DNA of 64,000 bases from Desulfosporosinus sp. BRH_c37 (GCA_001516045.1 LOEW01000240.1:1-64000); one strand, 5' to 3'. Counted from the stretch's first letter, positions 1 through 9,376 are shown. Translations and numbers: made by a program. The notes: generated from the letters alone by a model not told the origin.

Positions 1-36
1 TTTTTGGAGTTTAGTATGCCCTATCTTCTCAGTTTT

Positions 37-449
37 TTAAGGCTTAAAGCTTATACCGCCTAAAGGCGGTGGATTTAGACCCCGCGAATAGAAATTAAAA
101 TCAATTGTACTATTATCAGCTATTCCCATTGATCGGGAGATAAGAGCCAGATAATTCCCTGCGATATGATTGACTCTTAGATGAAACCTTACGGCAGCAT
201 TATATGAACCAATGGACCACTGAAAGATATACCCAGTGGCATTCTTATCTGTAAAGACCCTCCCTGATCTCCATGCATTATTATCCTGTGCAATTGCTCC
301 AAAAGTCGTTGTTCCCCCAGTATTGGTTACTGAAATTGTACCGACAGCACACCACCTGAACCAGTGGCAACCGAATTAATGATGTCAAGCTGACTAAACT
401 GATTGGTTGTGGTAACCGAAGTTGTTCCGTTAAGGGTAACAACCTCAAT
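37..449 (-). pseudogene. Frameshifted C-terminal fragment of a phage-like structural protein
   Basis: On the minus strand an open frame begins right after a TGA at 450-452 (IEVVTLNGTTSV), runs into a stop near position 344, and continues in a neighbouring frame (AVGTISVTNTGG, then NNAWRSGRVF and SIGSYNAAVRFHLRV) to the stop at 37. Joined across the shift it is a coherent Ser/Thr/Gly/Asn-rich beta-type sequence like tail or surface proteins. There is no start codon and the frame is broken, so I call it a remnant. The last residues are encoded by a hairpin at 55-70 that looks inserted, so the original C-terminus may differ. The family is not identified. Confidence 0.5.
55..80. repeat. IS200/IS605-like end hairpin
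   Basis: A perfect 6-bp hairpin (ACCGCC, loop TAAA, GGCGGT) is followed by GGATTTAGAC. The same layout, hairpin with TAAA loop followed by GGATTTA, occurs at the end of the IS200-type element at 61.14 kb. I read it as a leftover element end; no transposase lies beside it here. Confidence 0.35.
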
Positions 450-483
450 TCAAACTTCTGCTTAATCCAGACTAAACGCTTAA

Positions 484-504
484 GAGCCCGGAATTTCCGG
501 GCTC
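484..504. terminator. Hairpin GAGCCCGG-AATTT-CCGGGCTC, copy 1
   Basis: Perfect inverted repeat with an 8-bp GC-rich stem. An almost identical 24-bp sequence recurs at 1940-1963 between two convergent genes, where it fits a bidirectional terminator. Here it lies upstream of the broken fragment at 37-449. Confidence 0.55.
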
Positions 505-640
505 CTTCAGTAAAATAACTATGAGGAACATCATGGGCCTGCCAGTTTGTATCCTCTTTCCAAATGGTTAATACCAATGTGTTAGTAATTGAGCAATCTG
601 AAATCAGATGATATGGCCAAGGAATATAACAAAATTTAAG

Positions 641-1294
641 ATGGAACAAGTTATTGGAAATTTTAATATATTTATCTTAAATAAGATAAATATACTTAAC
701 AGAATAGGGGGGATTAAGGTAAATAATAAAATATTTGACGTTACAAGCAACAACTTATCGTCAACCTTATATGGAACTGACGAAGATAACAATAACAAGA
801 TATTTAGCATAGATTCAAATGGAAAGTTGATTTTGTCTCCCTTACTAACTATTAATGTTGAAGCTAGTAATTTAGATATCAGGAATTTAAATGTGACAAG
901 GGATAATGCAATTATTACAGCCAATGATTTAGATATTCGAAGTTTAGATGGAAACCAGGATTCGATTCAAATTTACAACAAATCCTATGTAGAGGATTTT
1001 GATTCGGGTACTATTGTTGCGCTTGGAACTCGTACCTTCCTTACTAAGGATACCAGTAATTATTCAAAAAATATTTATCTAGTTAGAAATACTGGGGGAG
1101 TAGCAGTGACTGTAACACTCCAGATTGCACCAAGTAATACTGAAAGCTATTTTGTAAATAGTGGCAGTCAATTTGATTTAATAGTAGGAGGCGCAACAAT
1201 ATTTAACCCAAGTAATACATTGAAATATGCACGAATAAAAGTGTCTGCACTTTTATTCGGAAGTGTAACAGTTAATTACTTTGGGCAATCATAA
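641..1294 (+). CDS. DUF6385-like surface protein
   Basis: Secreted-type beta-rich protein without an obvious signal peptide. The middle carries two copies of the motif DLDIRNL/DIRSL followed by a Q/R-D-S-I/V-x-I stretch, shared with the four other family members in this window. The C-terminal domain (YLVRNTGGVAVTVTLQIAP ... LKYARIKV) matches the DUF6385-type domain seen in spore-forming Firmicutes. The start is uncertain: alignment with the next gene suggests the ancestral start lay near 719, where AGGGGGGAT precedes ATT/GTA codons but no ATG; ATG 608 and 641 lack good ribosome sites. It is followed by its paralogue at 1345. Function unknown; a glycosylated surface or exosporium role is inferred from the glycosyltransferases nearby. 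Confidence 0.65.
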   Translation: MEQVIGNFNIFILNKINILNRIGGIKVNNKIFDVTSNNLSSTLYGTDEDNNNKIFSIDSNGKLILSPLLTINVEASNLDIRNLNVTRDNAIITANDLDIRSLDGNQDSIQIYNKSYVEDFDSGTIVALGTRTFLTKDTSNYSKNIYLVRNTGGVAVTVTLQIAPSNTESYFVNSGSQFDLIVGGATIFNPSNTLKYARIKVSALLFGSVTVNYFGQS

Positions 1295-1344
1295 AAACTC
1301 ATAATCATTGGATTAAAATCTTAGAGAAAAAGGGATTGAAATCT

Positions 1345-1917
1345 ATGCCTAATTATTTAGTCTTTAATTCGGATGCTAGCAAGTTAAAGACCATGATATA
1401 TGGAATTGATGGAAGTGTATTTAAACCAATAGCGGTCGACTCCAACGGTTTGTTTTTATTCTCTCCATTAAGCATTATTACTGTTACAGCCACAGATTTA
1501 GATATTAGGAACTTAAGCTCTGCACAAGATTCTATTGTAGTTGTGGCAACAGATTTGGATATTAGAAATCTGAGTGGAACTCAAGATTCTGTTCAAATTA
1601 GTAGTCAAGGATTTGTAGAGGACACTATAACAACCACGGTTGCATCAGGAACAACGTATTTATTAACAAAAAATATTAGTCAATATAGCCAAAATAGCTA
1701 TTTCATTAGGAATAACGGTTCTTCGAGTATAACCGTCACTCTTCAAGTAGCACCAGTAGATACTGATATCTATTATGTAGATAATTCAAGTCCCCAAAAT
1801 GTATCAGCATCTAATAATAATATTACCTCAACGACTGTTGCCATGAAATTTGCGCGCTTAAAGGTAGATGCCACAACTAATACAAATGTCGTTGCCTATT
1901 ATAATGCTAGAGCATAG
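1345..1917 (+). CDS. DUF6385-like surface protein
   Basis: 190 aa. I chose ATG 1345 because AAAAGGGA lies about 10 nt upstream; TTG 1336 would leave no room for it. Residues about 50-85 hold two tandem copies of (T/A)TDLDIRNLS followed by xxQDSxxxx. The C-terminal half (YFIRNNGSSSITVTLQVAP ... AMKFARLKV) is the conserved beta domain shared with the preceding gene, so the two are tandem duplicates in one likely transcript that ends at the hairpin 1940-1963. No membrane segment or signal peptide is visible. The function is not established for the family. Confidence 0.75.
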   Translation: MPNYLVFNSDASKLKTMIYGIDGSVFKPIAVDSNGLFLFSPLSIITVTATDLDIRNLSSAQDSIVVVATDLDIRNLSGTQDSVQISSQGFVEDTITTTVASGTTYLLTKNISQYSQNSYFIRNNGSSSITVTLQVAPVDTDIYYVDNSSPQNVSASNNNITSTTVAMKFARLKVDATTNTNVVAYYNARA

Positions 1918-1939
1918 TCTATTGACTATTGAAAACAAA

Positions 1940-1964
1940 GGAGCCCGGAATTTCCGGGCTCCTT
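1940..1964. terminator. Bidirectional terminator, copy 2
   Basis: GGAGCCCGG-AATTT-CCGGGCTCC stem between the convergent genes ending at 1917 and 1975, followed by CTT. Same sequence as the hairpin at 484-504. Confidence 0.7.
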
Positions 1965-1974
1965 ACTTCGTATT

Positions 1975-2691
1975 CTACAATTCTCCCTGGAAGAAAACAT
2001 TTAGTGTAACCGCACTCGCTGCATTCACAGCACTATAGAATACTCGCGCATATTTTAAGAATATTGATGTGACTAAAGTAGTCAATGAGTTCTGGTTAAT
2101 CGTAACAGGACCTGCTTCGTCTAACCAGTTTGTCCCATCTGGGCTGATCTGCATTTTTACTAGCGCCTGGGCGTTTAGGTCTAATGATTCATTGACTACA
2201 CCAAAGGTCCATTCCCGAACCCCTAAAACGGTATAAGTTGTATCCCCGCTCCCCGTAGTATCTGTGATATTAGCAAGAGTAGCGGATACATCAGTTGTAG
2301 CACTGATAATGGACAGTCCTGGAGATGTGATGAGCAGACCGCCGGTCGGTGGCTCGATTGCCAAGCCCGTTGACGTAATTGCCAGTCCAGCGGATGTGAT
2401 GAGTAGACCACCTGTCGGTGGCTCGATCGCTAAGCCTGATGACGTAATTGCCAGTCCGGCGGATGTGATGAGCAGACCACCTGTCGGTGGCTCGATTGCC
2501 AAGCCCGTTGAAGTAATTGCCAGCCCTGCGGATGTTATAAGCAGTCCGCCAGTCGGTGGCTCAACTGCCAAACCAGTAGACGTGATTGTCAGGTTACCCG
2601 AGGAATCTGTGTTTAATGCTGCATTATTACCCCCGAATATCTTGACCTTTACTTGATCAGGATTGTCTTGGAAAATCTTAAAGTTTGCCAT
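1975..2691 (-). CDS. DUF6385-like protein with 23-residue tandem repeats
   Basis: 238 aa. ATG at 2691 (MANFKIFQDN) is preferred to upstream starts because GGAAGGAAG lies 8-13 nt upstream and the N-terminus matches the paralogue MPNYLVFNSD. Residues about 33-130 are four tandem copies of a 23-aa unit of the form GLAIEPPTGGLLITSAGLAI; the DNA period is exactly 69 bp. The C-terminal domain (FGVVNESLDLNAQALVKMQI ... KYARVFYSAV) is the shared DUF6385-type fold, in which the sequence SPDGTNW is also seen in the two large members at 9.5 and 11.1 kb. It lacks the DIRNL motif. It is divergent from the glycosyltransferase at 2833. Repeat number may vary between strains. Confidence 0.75.
   Translation of the reverse strand: MANFKIFQDNPDQVKVKIFGGNNAALNTDSSGNLTITSTGLAVEPPTGGLLITSAGLAITSTGLAIEPPTGGLLITSAGLAITSSGLAIEPPTGGLLITSAGLAITSTGLAIEPPTGGLLITSPGLSIISATTDVSATLANITDTTGSGDTTYTVLGVREWTFGVVNESLDLNAQALVKMQISPDGTNWLDEAGPVTINQNSLTTLVTSIFLKYARVFYSAVNAASAVTLNVFFQGEL
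2324..2599. repeat. Four tandem 69-bp repeats inside a surface-protein gene
   Basis: Unit starts are at about 2324, 2393, 2462 and 2531. The copies differ at scattered positions, mostly third codon positions, so the protein repeat is kept under selection. Confidence 0.9.
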
Positions 2692-2832
2692 ACTCCTATT
2701 CTTCCTTCCTTTCTCCTGCAATCCAATATTCCCCAGATTACATACTACATGATATTCTCTATCTCGACGGAAAGTTTCAGTTTGTCTTGCATATATTATT
2801 GAAATGAAAAAGAGATGAGAGGCAAACAAGCT

Positions 2833-4821
2833 ATGGCTGAAAAGATAAGTTTGTGTATGATTGTAAAAAACGAAGGACAAAATTTAAGCCGTTGCTTAAA
2901 TAGCGTGTCTAGTATTGTTAATGAAATTATTGTTGTCGATACCGGTTCGACTGACTCTACGTGTGAAATCGCTTACCAATATGGCGCTATCATTCATCGT
3001 TTCCCCTGGAACGATAATTTTAGTGATGCCCGGAATGCCTCCTTGGAGCTCGCTCAAGGAGATTGGATATTATTTTTGGACGCTGATGAAGAGTTATCGC
3101 CCGATAGCCGAGAGATTTTAATCCACTTAATTGAAAATCAAAATGCCGAAGGCTACTTTGTAAAAATCATGAACCACCTCGGGAAAGAAGGGTGGATCGA
3201 AACAGTTCCAGATCTTGTGTTTAGGCTCTTCCGCAACAAAAAGGAATATCGCTTCCGTGGGGCGATTCACGAACAAATTGCCGATGTGATTCTGGAGGAA
3301 AACCCCAAGGCCCGTTATCAGGTCGCAGAGGATCTCATTATCATCCATCACGGTTATTTAGACGAAGTAATTGAGGAAAAAGACAAGAAGTACCGTAACC
3401 TGAAGTTAATTATAAAGGAACTTCAGCAAAACCCTAATAATAGATTACTGCGATTCCATTATGGCGTAGAACTTTTCCGGGCCGAACGGTATGCGGAAGC
3501 GGCCACCATCTTAATCCAGTCTGCAACTGACATTGATCCGAATACAATCTACCTCCCCAAGCTCATACGCTATATTGTGATGGCTCAGCAGTCTTCAGAC
3601 CAACTACAGGAGGCCCTCAATTCTGCTGCACTAGGCCTCAAGCTCTTCCCCAACTATGCGGATCTTTACTATTATACCGGTCTCATCCTACTAGACCTTA
3701 AGCATTATTCTCAGGCGCGGAATGCCTTTCTCCAGGCCCTAGCAATGCCTGAACAGCCCCCGCAATACGCCTCCTTTGGCGGAATCAGGGGTTTTAGGTC
3801 ATACTATTATCTTGCTAAAATTGCAGAGTCCTTTTTAGATGAAGAAGAAGCGCTCAAGTACTACCTCTATAGCCTACGCGATAACGCACACTTTACCCAC
3901 GCTTTAGAAAGTCTTGTTAGCATTCTAAAATCAACCAAAGAACCTGACTACACAAGGGAATGCCTGGAAAAGGTTTGTGATTTCTGCACGCCCGAAGCCA
4001 ATCGACTTATGGGAGACATATATTACAGACACGGAGCCTATGGTCTGGCCTTACACTATTTCGACCAGACTGAGGCCGGCTTCCCTGTTTCACCCGACAT
4101 CAAACTGAGAAAAGGGATCTGCCTCATTCAGGAACGACGCTTCTTTGAAGCATTAAGACTCCTAGAAGGGTTCAGCCCGGGAAGCTCTCAATACCCTATA
4201 GCCACAGTAAATAAGCTGTTTTGCTTCTGGATTCAGGACAAATCCCCGAAAGTCCGCAACCTGTGGAAAGAGCTTCATGCTCTCGGATTAGCTCAAGATA
4301 CCGAAAATGTTATTTCCCTATTTCTAGCCTATTCAGGGAAAACCGCACCTTCCCCCCAAATAATTTTGGGTCCGGAAGGGATGTTACTTTTGCTTGATAT
4401 TGTCCAACGCTTGGTCGCCATGCAGGAAATCAATCGGGCGATGTATTTCTTACATGCTCTTCAACCGGAATGCTTGGGCGAATATAACCAGAAGATTGCC
4501 CAAATATTTGTGGATTATAGCGAAGAAAGCAGAGCCATCCCGTTTTTGCAAGCAGTTATTAATACAAATCAATCGGCTGAAAATCATTTCCAGCTTGCAG
4601 AAATATACTCCCACTTAGGACGGCTTACTGAAGCAGAGCAACATTATAAACATGCCCTCGAAATAGACCCGGATACTCCTCGCTACTATATTCGTCTTAT
4701 CAACCTCTATACCGCTTGGCGGCAAAACATTCTAAAGGAAGCCTTGGTAAAATACCCAGAAAACAACGTGTTTCAGAAGTTGGCGAAGGAGGTTTCGTCC
4801 AGCCATGAACGTACGGATTAG
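2833..4821 (+). CDS. GT2 glycosyltransferase with TPR tail
   Basis: 662 aa. ATG 2833 (MAEKISLCMIVKNEG) has GAGAGG 10 nt upstream. Residues 1-200 are a family 2 glycosyltransferase (GT-A fold): SLCMIVKNEGQNL, VDTGSTDST for nucleotide-sugar binding, LDADEE as the DxD metal site, and FRGAIHEQ. From about residue 200 to the end come TPR-like helical repeats (for example AENHFQLAEIYSHLGRLTEA), as in enzymes that glycosylate proteins or peptides. No signal or membrane segment is seen, so it probably acts in the cytoplasm. It overlaps the next gene by 17 nt, so the run is translationally coupled. Acceptor unknown; the adjacent DUF6385-like surface proteins are the natural candidates (inference). Confidence 0.85.
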   Translation: MAEKISLCMIVKNEGQNLSRCLNSVSSIVNEIIVVDTGSTDSTCEIAYQYGAIIHRFPWNDNFSDARNASLELAQGDWILFLDADEELSPDSREILIHLIENQNAEGYFVKIMNHLGKEGWIETVPDLVFRLFRNKKEYRFRGAIHEQIADVILEENPKARYQVAEDLIIIHHGYLDEVIEEKDKKYRNLKLIIKELQQNPNNRLLRFHYGVELFRAERYAEAATILIQSATDIDPNTIYLPKLIRYIVMAQQSSDQLQEALNSAALGLKLFPNYADLYYYTGLILLDLKHYSQARNAFLQALAMPEQPPQYASFGGIRGFRSYYYLAKIAESFLDEEEALKYYLYSLRDNAHFTHALESLVSILKSTKEPDYTRECLEKVCDFCTPEANRLMGDIYYRHGAYGLALHYFDQTEAGFPVSPDIKLRKGICLIQERRFFEALRLLEGFSPGSSQYPIATVNKLFCFWIQDKSPKVRNLWKELHALGLAQDTENVISLFLAYSGKTAPSPQIILGPEGMLLLLDIVQRLVAMQEINRAMYFLHALQPECLGEYNQKIAQIFVDYSEESRAIPFLQAVINTNQSAENHFQLAEIYSHLGRLTEAEQHYKHALEIDPDTPRYYIRLINLYTAWRQNILKEALVKYPENNVFQKLAKEVSSSHERTD

Positions 4822-6565
4822 CCTCACCATGATCGTAAAAAATGAATCTGCTCATTTAGTCGATTGCCTTGAAAGCGTTAAAGATAAAGTCGATGAAATA
4901 ATCATCGTTGATACCGGATCGACCGATAATACCGTTAGCATTGCCCTGCGTTATACCTCAAATGTTTATTCCTTTCCTTGGCACAACGATTTTAGTGCCG
5001 CCCGAAACTTTGCCATTGAACACGCTTCAGGTGATTGGATCTTGGCACTGGATGCCGACGAGGAAGTACAGTGCCAAGATTCGTTCAGCTTTCACTCCAT
5101 GATTACTAAAGAAAAAGACAAAGAAGCTTTTTTGCTTCCTCTTCTTAATCCCATTTCAGATTCAACGGGAGAATATAATACGTTTTATGTGCTCAGATTG
5201 TTCCGAAATAACGGGAACTATAAGTACGTCGGCAAGATTCATGAACAGGTCACCCTTCCAGACCAACAAAAAGTCGAACTTGCCGTGGGACCCATTCTAA
5301 AGCATAAATTATTAACCCCCAAAATACGTCATCAAAAAAGACACCGCAACCTTCAACTGCTGAAAAAAGCCTCTCAAGAGGACCCTCATAACCTTTTTTT
5401 ACATTATTACCTTGGTGTTGAGTGGCTCATGCTTGGTAAGTCAGCTTATGCCCTACCTTTCTTGCAAAGAGCCTATTCCGGTCTAAGTGATGATAATCTA
5501 CTTTTTCGTGCGCCTGCTCTAAAATATCTCCTCGTATCCTTAAGAGCGTTAGACCGGCTCGATGAAGCCATCTCCCTCTGTCTCGAGGCAAGCCTGCACT
5601 ACCCAACTTTTACAGATATCTTTTATCTAGGTGGACTTCTCCTCGAAGAAAAGGAAGAATACCTTATTGCCCTGAAGTGGTTTAACCAGGCCATTGATTG
5701 TGGTAAGCCCCCAGCATTATTTAGCCATCTGACAGGATCGGGAGGCTTCTTAGCTTACTATCACTTGGGCTTATGTTATGAAAAACTTGGAAAAGCCCTT
5801 GAAGCAAGAGGCGGTTATGAAACGGCTCTTGAGTTTAACCCTAAGTATCCTTACCCCCTATACAATCTTTTTTTACTCCTGCTTAGTGAAAAAGGGCCTT
5901 CTATCTGTTATCAACACCTAGAAGATCTTGGCTTCCTTGATGACAATCTTCTCTGCCTCACCTCTGCGAATTTATTCTTCCTCTCGGATCATGTGGAACA
6001 AGCCTATCTCTGTTTGGAAACTCATAAAGACAGCTTCCAGGGAGATGAACACTTCCTTTTATCCTACGGCAAATATTGTATTTATTCCGGAAGAGCGCAC
6101 ACAGGGTTAGTGTCTTTATTCCAGATTACATCGACCAGTTCTTATTACCCGTCTGCCCAGACACTCTCGATAATTGCACTTACTCTGCTCGGTGATTATT
6201 TAAAAGCTAAATCCCTGGCGATCATGCTTTGGGAAAATCAATTGACCCGACGTGAAGCGCACATTTTGATGTGTTTAATCCGGCTTTTGCAAAAGGAAAC
6301 CCTCCCGCCATATCTGCTTAGCATACGTGGAAAAGAAACCTTAACCCCTACTACAGAACTCTTTCTCGACTTTAAGCGTTATCGATCTTATATGATGTCA
6401 AACGACCCCCTAGTTAAAGCCTGGAGCCTAGGCTTAGAACGTCTTATGAAATCCACTGAAAAAGGTTTCGCGCAGCTGCTTAATGACTATGGCCAGCGGG
6501 TACAAGATTTAAACAACCACTTTAAAGTCAAGTTTGGTGATAGTTGGATAACCAATGAACACTAA
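4805..6565 (+). CDS. GT2 glycosyltransferase with TPR tail
   Basis: 586 aa, with AAGGAGG about 12 nt before ATG 4805, inside the end of the previous gene. The N-terminal 190 residues repeat the GT2 pattern (SLTMIVKNESAHL, IVDTGSTDNT, LDADEE, KIHEQV). The remainder is TPR-like (ALEARGGYETALEFNPKYPY). A paralogue of its neighbours on both sides, probably from gene duplication, with a different repeat tail that could set a different acceptor. It overlaps the next gene by 11 nt. Cytoplasmic glycosylation of a surface protein or glycan is inferred from context only. Confidence 0.85.
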   Translation: MNVRISLTMIVKNESAHLVDCLESVKDKVDEIIIVDTGSTDNTVSIALRYTSNVYSFPWHNDFSAARNFAIEHASGDWILALDADEEVQCQDSFSFHSMITKEKDKEAFLLPLLNPISDSTGEYNTFYVLRLFRNNGNYKYVGKIHEQVTLPDQQKVELAVGPILKHKLLTPKIRHQKRHRNLQLLKKASQEDPHNLFLHYYLGVEWLMLGKSAYALPFLQRAYSGLSDDNLLFRAPALKYLLVSLRALDRLDEAISLCLEASLHYPTFTDIFYLGGLLLEEKEEYLIALKWFNQAIDCGKPPALFSHLTGSGGFLAYYHLGLCYEKLGKALEARGGYETALEFNPKYPYPLYNLFLLLLSEKGPSICYQHLEDLGFLDDNLLCLTSANLFFLSDHVEQAYLCLETHKDSFQGDEHFLLSYGKYCIYSGRAHTGLVSLFQITSTSSYYPSAQTLSIIALTLLGDYLKAKSLAIMLWENQLTRREAHILMCLIRLLQKETLPPYLLSIRGKETLTPTTELFLDFKRYRSYMMSNDPLVKAWSLGLERLMKSTEKGFAQLLNDYGQRVQDLNNHFKVKFGDSWITNEH

Positions 6566-7664
6566 ACAGACTTTAAGCTTATGCATGATCGTTAAAGACG
6601 AAGAAGACTGCCTGCTCGCTGCGATCCGAAGCGTCTGGAATTTAATAGATGAAATTATTGTTGTTGATACGGGAAGTACCGACAACACTCCCCAATTAGC
6701 TCTATCCGCTGGAGCCAAATTACTACATTTAAATTGGACGAATGACTTTTCTGTTGCTAGAAACTTCGCCTTAAAACAAGCTTCGTCTGATTGGATCTTG
6801 GTCCTGGATGCAGACGAAGTTCTCGAATCTGTAAACCTCGAAACCTTCTATGAACTCTTAAACAACGTCCAGATTGAAGGGTATTTTATCCATATTAAAA
6901 ATATCCTTGACCCAACCATGGGTGAATTCCGAGATCAAGTTGTGCGTTTATTTCGAAATAAACCCATTTATCAATTTGAGGGAACAATTCATGAACAAGT
7001 TGTCCCTTCTATTCTTAGAGCGAATAACGGCAGTGGTTTAGCCTCCGCCCCTCTCACGCTTAATCACTATGGTTACCTTAATGATCGTCTACAATCAAAA
7101 GGGAAATTTTCTCGAAACAGTAATATCCTTATGAAGGAACTCGATAAGAATCCGGACAATCCTTTCCTCCTCTTCTGCCTAGGACTCGAATATTATCAAC
7201 AAAACTCTATAAACGTGGGGCTAAAACATCTTACAAAGGCCTTAACGCGCTTGTCGGGTAACGAGGGTTATTTTGAAGATGTTCTCCTCAATATTGCATT
7301 TGGCTATCTCCGCCTCGAAGAAACAATAAAATTAATTGACTTTTTAACTAAGGCTTTGAGTATGTACCCAGACCAATCGGATTTCCTTTTTCTCAGAGGA
7401 ACCGCTTACCTCTTCCAAACGAACTACCACGAAGCGGTTGAGGACTTCGACCATCTCCTTGAGATCTTCGGGACTAGAACGAGTGAGTCCAATTCAGAAA
7501 ATGCAAAGAACGTTGCCGATAATTATTTGACACTCGCCCTTAAGGAAATCCATCTCTGTAGTTTAGCCATAGAGAAACAAGACATGGAGCCTATGCATTT
7601 CAATACCAAGAACAAAATTAATTGCGCTCTGAAGGAAGCCCTCTTATTCTTTGTCACGCTTTAG
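6555..7664 (+). CDS. GT2 glycosyltransferase, short TPR tail
   Basis: 369 aa. The GT2 core is at residues 1-200: SLCMIVKDEEDCL, VDTGSTDNTPQL, LDADEV (DxD site) and EGTIHEQVV. The C-terminal 170 residues hold two to three TPR-like helices, shorter than in the two preceding paralogues. The start overlaps the upstream stop by 11 nt. A hairpin (ACGCCCACTT/AAGTGGGCGT) at 7672-7694 follows the stop and may partly end this transcript before the next gene. Confidence 0.83.
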   Translation: MNTKQTLSLCMIVKDEEDCLLAAIRSVWNLIDEIIVVDTGSTDNTPQLALSAGAKLLHLNWTNDFSVARNFALKQASSDWILVLDADEVLESVNLETFYELLNNVQIEGYFIHIKNILDPTMGEFRDQVVRLFRNKPIYQFEGTIHEQVVPSILRANNGSGLASAPLTLNHYGYLNDRLQSKGKFSRNSNILMKELDKNPDNPFLLFCLGLEYYQQNSINVGLKHLTKALTRLSGNEGYFEDVLLNIAFGYLRLEETIKLIDFLTKALSMYPDQSDFLFLRGTAYLFQTNYHEAVEDFDHLLEIFGTRTSESNSENAKNVADNYLTLALKEIHLCSLAIEKQDMEPMHFNTKNKINCALKEALLFFVTL

Positions 7665-7671
7665 TGAACTC

Positions 7672-7694
7672 ACGCCCACTTATAAAAGTGGGCG
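7672..7694 (+). terminator. Hairpin after the third glycosyltransferase
   Basis: Ten-base arms ACGCCCACTT and AAGTGGGCGT with a 3-nt loop. It is followed by CTTGAAAAAGG without a T-run, so termination may be weak. Confidence 0.45.
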
Positions 7695-7756
7695 TCTTGA
7701 AAAAGGATAAACGATTCTTGGAAAAATGGTTTTTTTAGGGAAGGGAGTTGCAAATA

Positions 7757-9376
7757 ATGAAACATCGTGTTCTCATTGCCAGCCCAGTTAAACAAAAAGA
7801 AAGAATCCTTTCTGAATTTTTGTATTCACTCATCCGCTTAGAGGCTAGCCAAGTGGAACTCGATTTTGCCTTTATTGATGACCATAATGACCATACTTTA
7901 CTCTCCCAGTTTGCACTTGAACGATCGAATGTCCGGATTTTCTCTGGCGATCACGAGGAAGATTACCATCGTGATGAGTCAACTCATTATTGGCAGGAGG
8001 ATTTAGTTTGGAAGGTTGCTCGTTATAAAGATCGCTTTATTAAAATTGCTCTCGACGAAGGGTACGATTACCTATTTCTCGTCGACTCAGATCTCTACCT
8101 AGATCCCAATTCCCTACCCCATCTGCTTTCACTTAAAAAAGATATTGTATCAGAGGTCTATTGGACTCGTTGGAAGCCCGAACTTATCCCACTTCCCCAA
8201 GTATGGATTCGGGATCAGTACACACTGTATGAATCGAGCAGAGGGGAACCTCTTAGTGAAGCGGAAATTGACAAAAGAACCCGAGAATTTCTACAAATGC
8301 TTTCCCATCCAGGAACCTATAAAGTCGGTGGGTTAGGTGCTTGTACACTTATTACTCGTAACGCCCTGAAACGAGGAGTATCTTTTCAAGAAATATATAA
8401 TTTAGGGTTAACTGGCGAAGATCGCCACTTCTGTGTTCGAGCTGTAGCCTTAGGGCTTGAACTTTATGCAGACACGCATTACCCGCCTTTTCATATCTAT
8501 CGCGAATCAGAACTCGAAAAACTGCAAGAGTATAAAGAAAACCTTGCTTACGCCAAGCCACAGGTACCGGCTGTCCCATCTCGCCATTCTTGGCTACAGG
8601 AACACTTTGCCCTCCATGACCAGCGGAAGACTCTGGATGCTAAAACCAAAGCACATCCCCTTCAGACAGTTAGTCCGGGTAAGATCACTTTTGCGATGTT
8701 AGTTCGCAATGAATCCGGCCGCCACTTAGAAATGGTCTTAAAACAGGCCACTGAGTACATTGACCATGCAGTTATCTTAGACGATGCCAGTGAGGACAAT
8801 ACTGCCCTACTATGTCAAGAAATCCTTCAAGGAATTCCCTTAAACCTCCACTCGAATAAGGAACCCCTGTTTCATAACGAAATACTCCTACGGAAACAAC
8901 TCTGGGAAATGGCCTTAAGCACCCAACCGGAATGGATAATTATTTTAGACGCGGATGAAATGTTCGAAGAAGATGCTCCTAAACAGCTGCGAGAATTATT
9001 AACCCACTCTTCAAATATAGATTACTTTTCTTTTCGTCTGTATGACCTGTGGACAGAAACCCACTATCGTGAGGATTCGCTTTGGCAAGCCCATAAATGG
9101 TATCGTCCCTTTATCGTACGCAATATTCCCGGCTTCTGTGGTGAATGGCAAGAAACCCCCCAACATTGCGGGAGATTTCCCAAAAATATCATGGACTTGC
9201 GAGAAGTAACAAGCCCGCTGCGAATAAAACACCTTGGCTGGGTCCGGCCCCAAGACCGCTTAGCGAAATATTACCGATATAAACAACTCGATCCCCACGG
9301 TACTTATGGTAATTTGGAACAATACCGATCGATCTTGGATCCCAATCCCACCCTAGTTGCATGGATAAATGATTAA
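7757..9376 (+). CDS. Two-domain glycosyltransferase
   Basis: 539 aa from ATG 7757, with AAGGGAG 9 nt upstream (a TTG at 7748 is less likely). Residues 1-260 form one GT-A-like domain with the metal site LVDSDLYLD and a second acidic pocket LTGEDRHFC, as in mannosyltransferase-like enzymes. Residues about 300-540 form a second GT2 domain (KITFAMLVRNESGRHLEM, ILDDASEDNT, ILDADEMFE). So the chain carries two predicted catalytic modules and could add two successive sugars. It closes the glycosyltransferase run and converges on the DUF6385-like gene at 9549. Donor and acceptor unknown. Confidence 0.8.
   Translation: MKHRVLIASPVKQKERILSEFLYSLIRLEASQVELDFAFIDDHNDHTLLSQFALERSNVRIFSGDHEEDYHRDESTHYWQEDLVWKVARYKDRFIKIALDEGYDYLFLVDSDLYLDPNSLPHLLSLKKDIVSEVYWTRWKPELIPLPQVWIRDQYTLYESSRGEPLSEAEIDKRTREFLQMLSHPGTYKVGGLGACTLITRNALKRGVSFQEIYNLGLTGEDRHFCVRAVALGLELYADTHYPPFHIYRESELEKLQEYKENLAYAKPQVPAVPSRHSWLQEHFALHDQRKTLDAKTKAHPLQTVSPGKITFAMLVRNESGRHLEMVLKQATEYIDHAVILDDASEDNTALLCQEILQGIPLNLHSNKEPLFHNEILLRKQLWEMALSTQPEWIIILDADEMFEEDAPKQLRELLTHSSNIDYFSFRLYDLWTETHYREDSLWQAHKWYRPFIVRNIPGFCGEWQETPQHCGRFPKNIMDLREVTSPLRIKHLGWVRPQDRLAKYYRYKQLDPHGTYGNLEQYRSILDPNPTLVAWIND

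Noticed and set aside
281-649. 122-codon frame on the minus strand
   Set aside because: It crosses the terminator hairpin and the neighbouring frame gives the coherent protein fragment.
2324-2599. Possible CRISPR array
   Set aside because: Repeats are contiguous, in frame, 69 bp with no spacers, and encode a protein.
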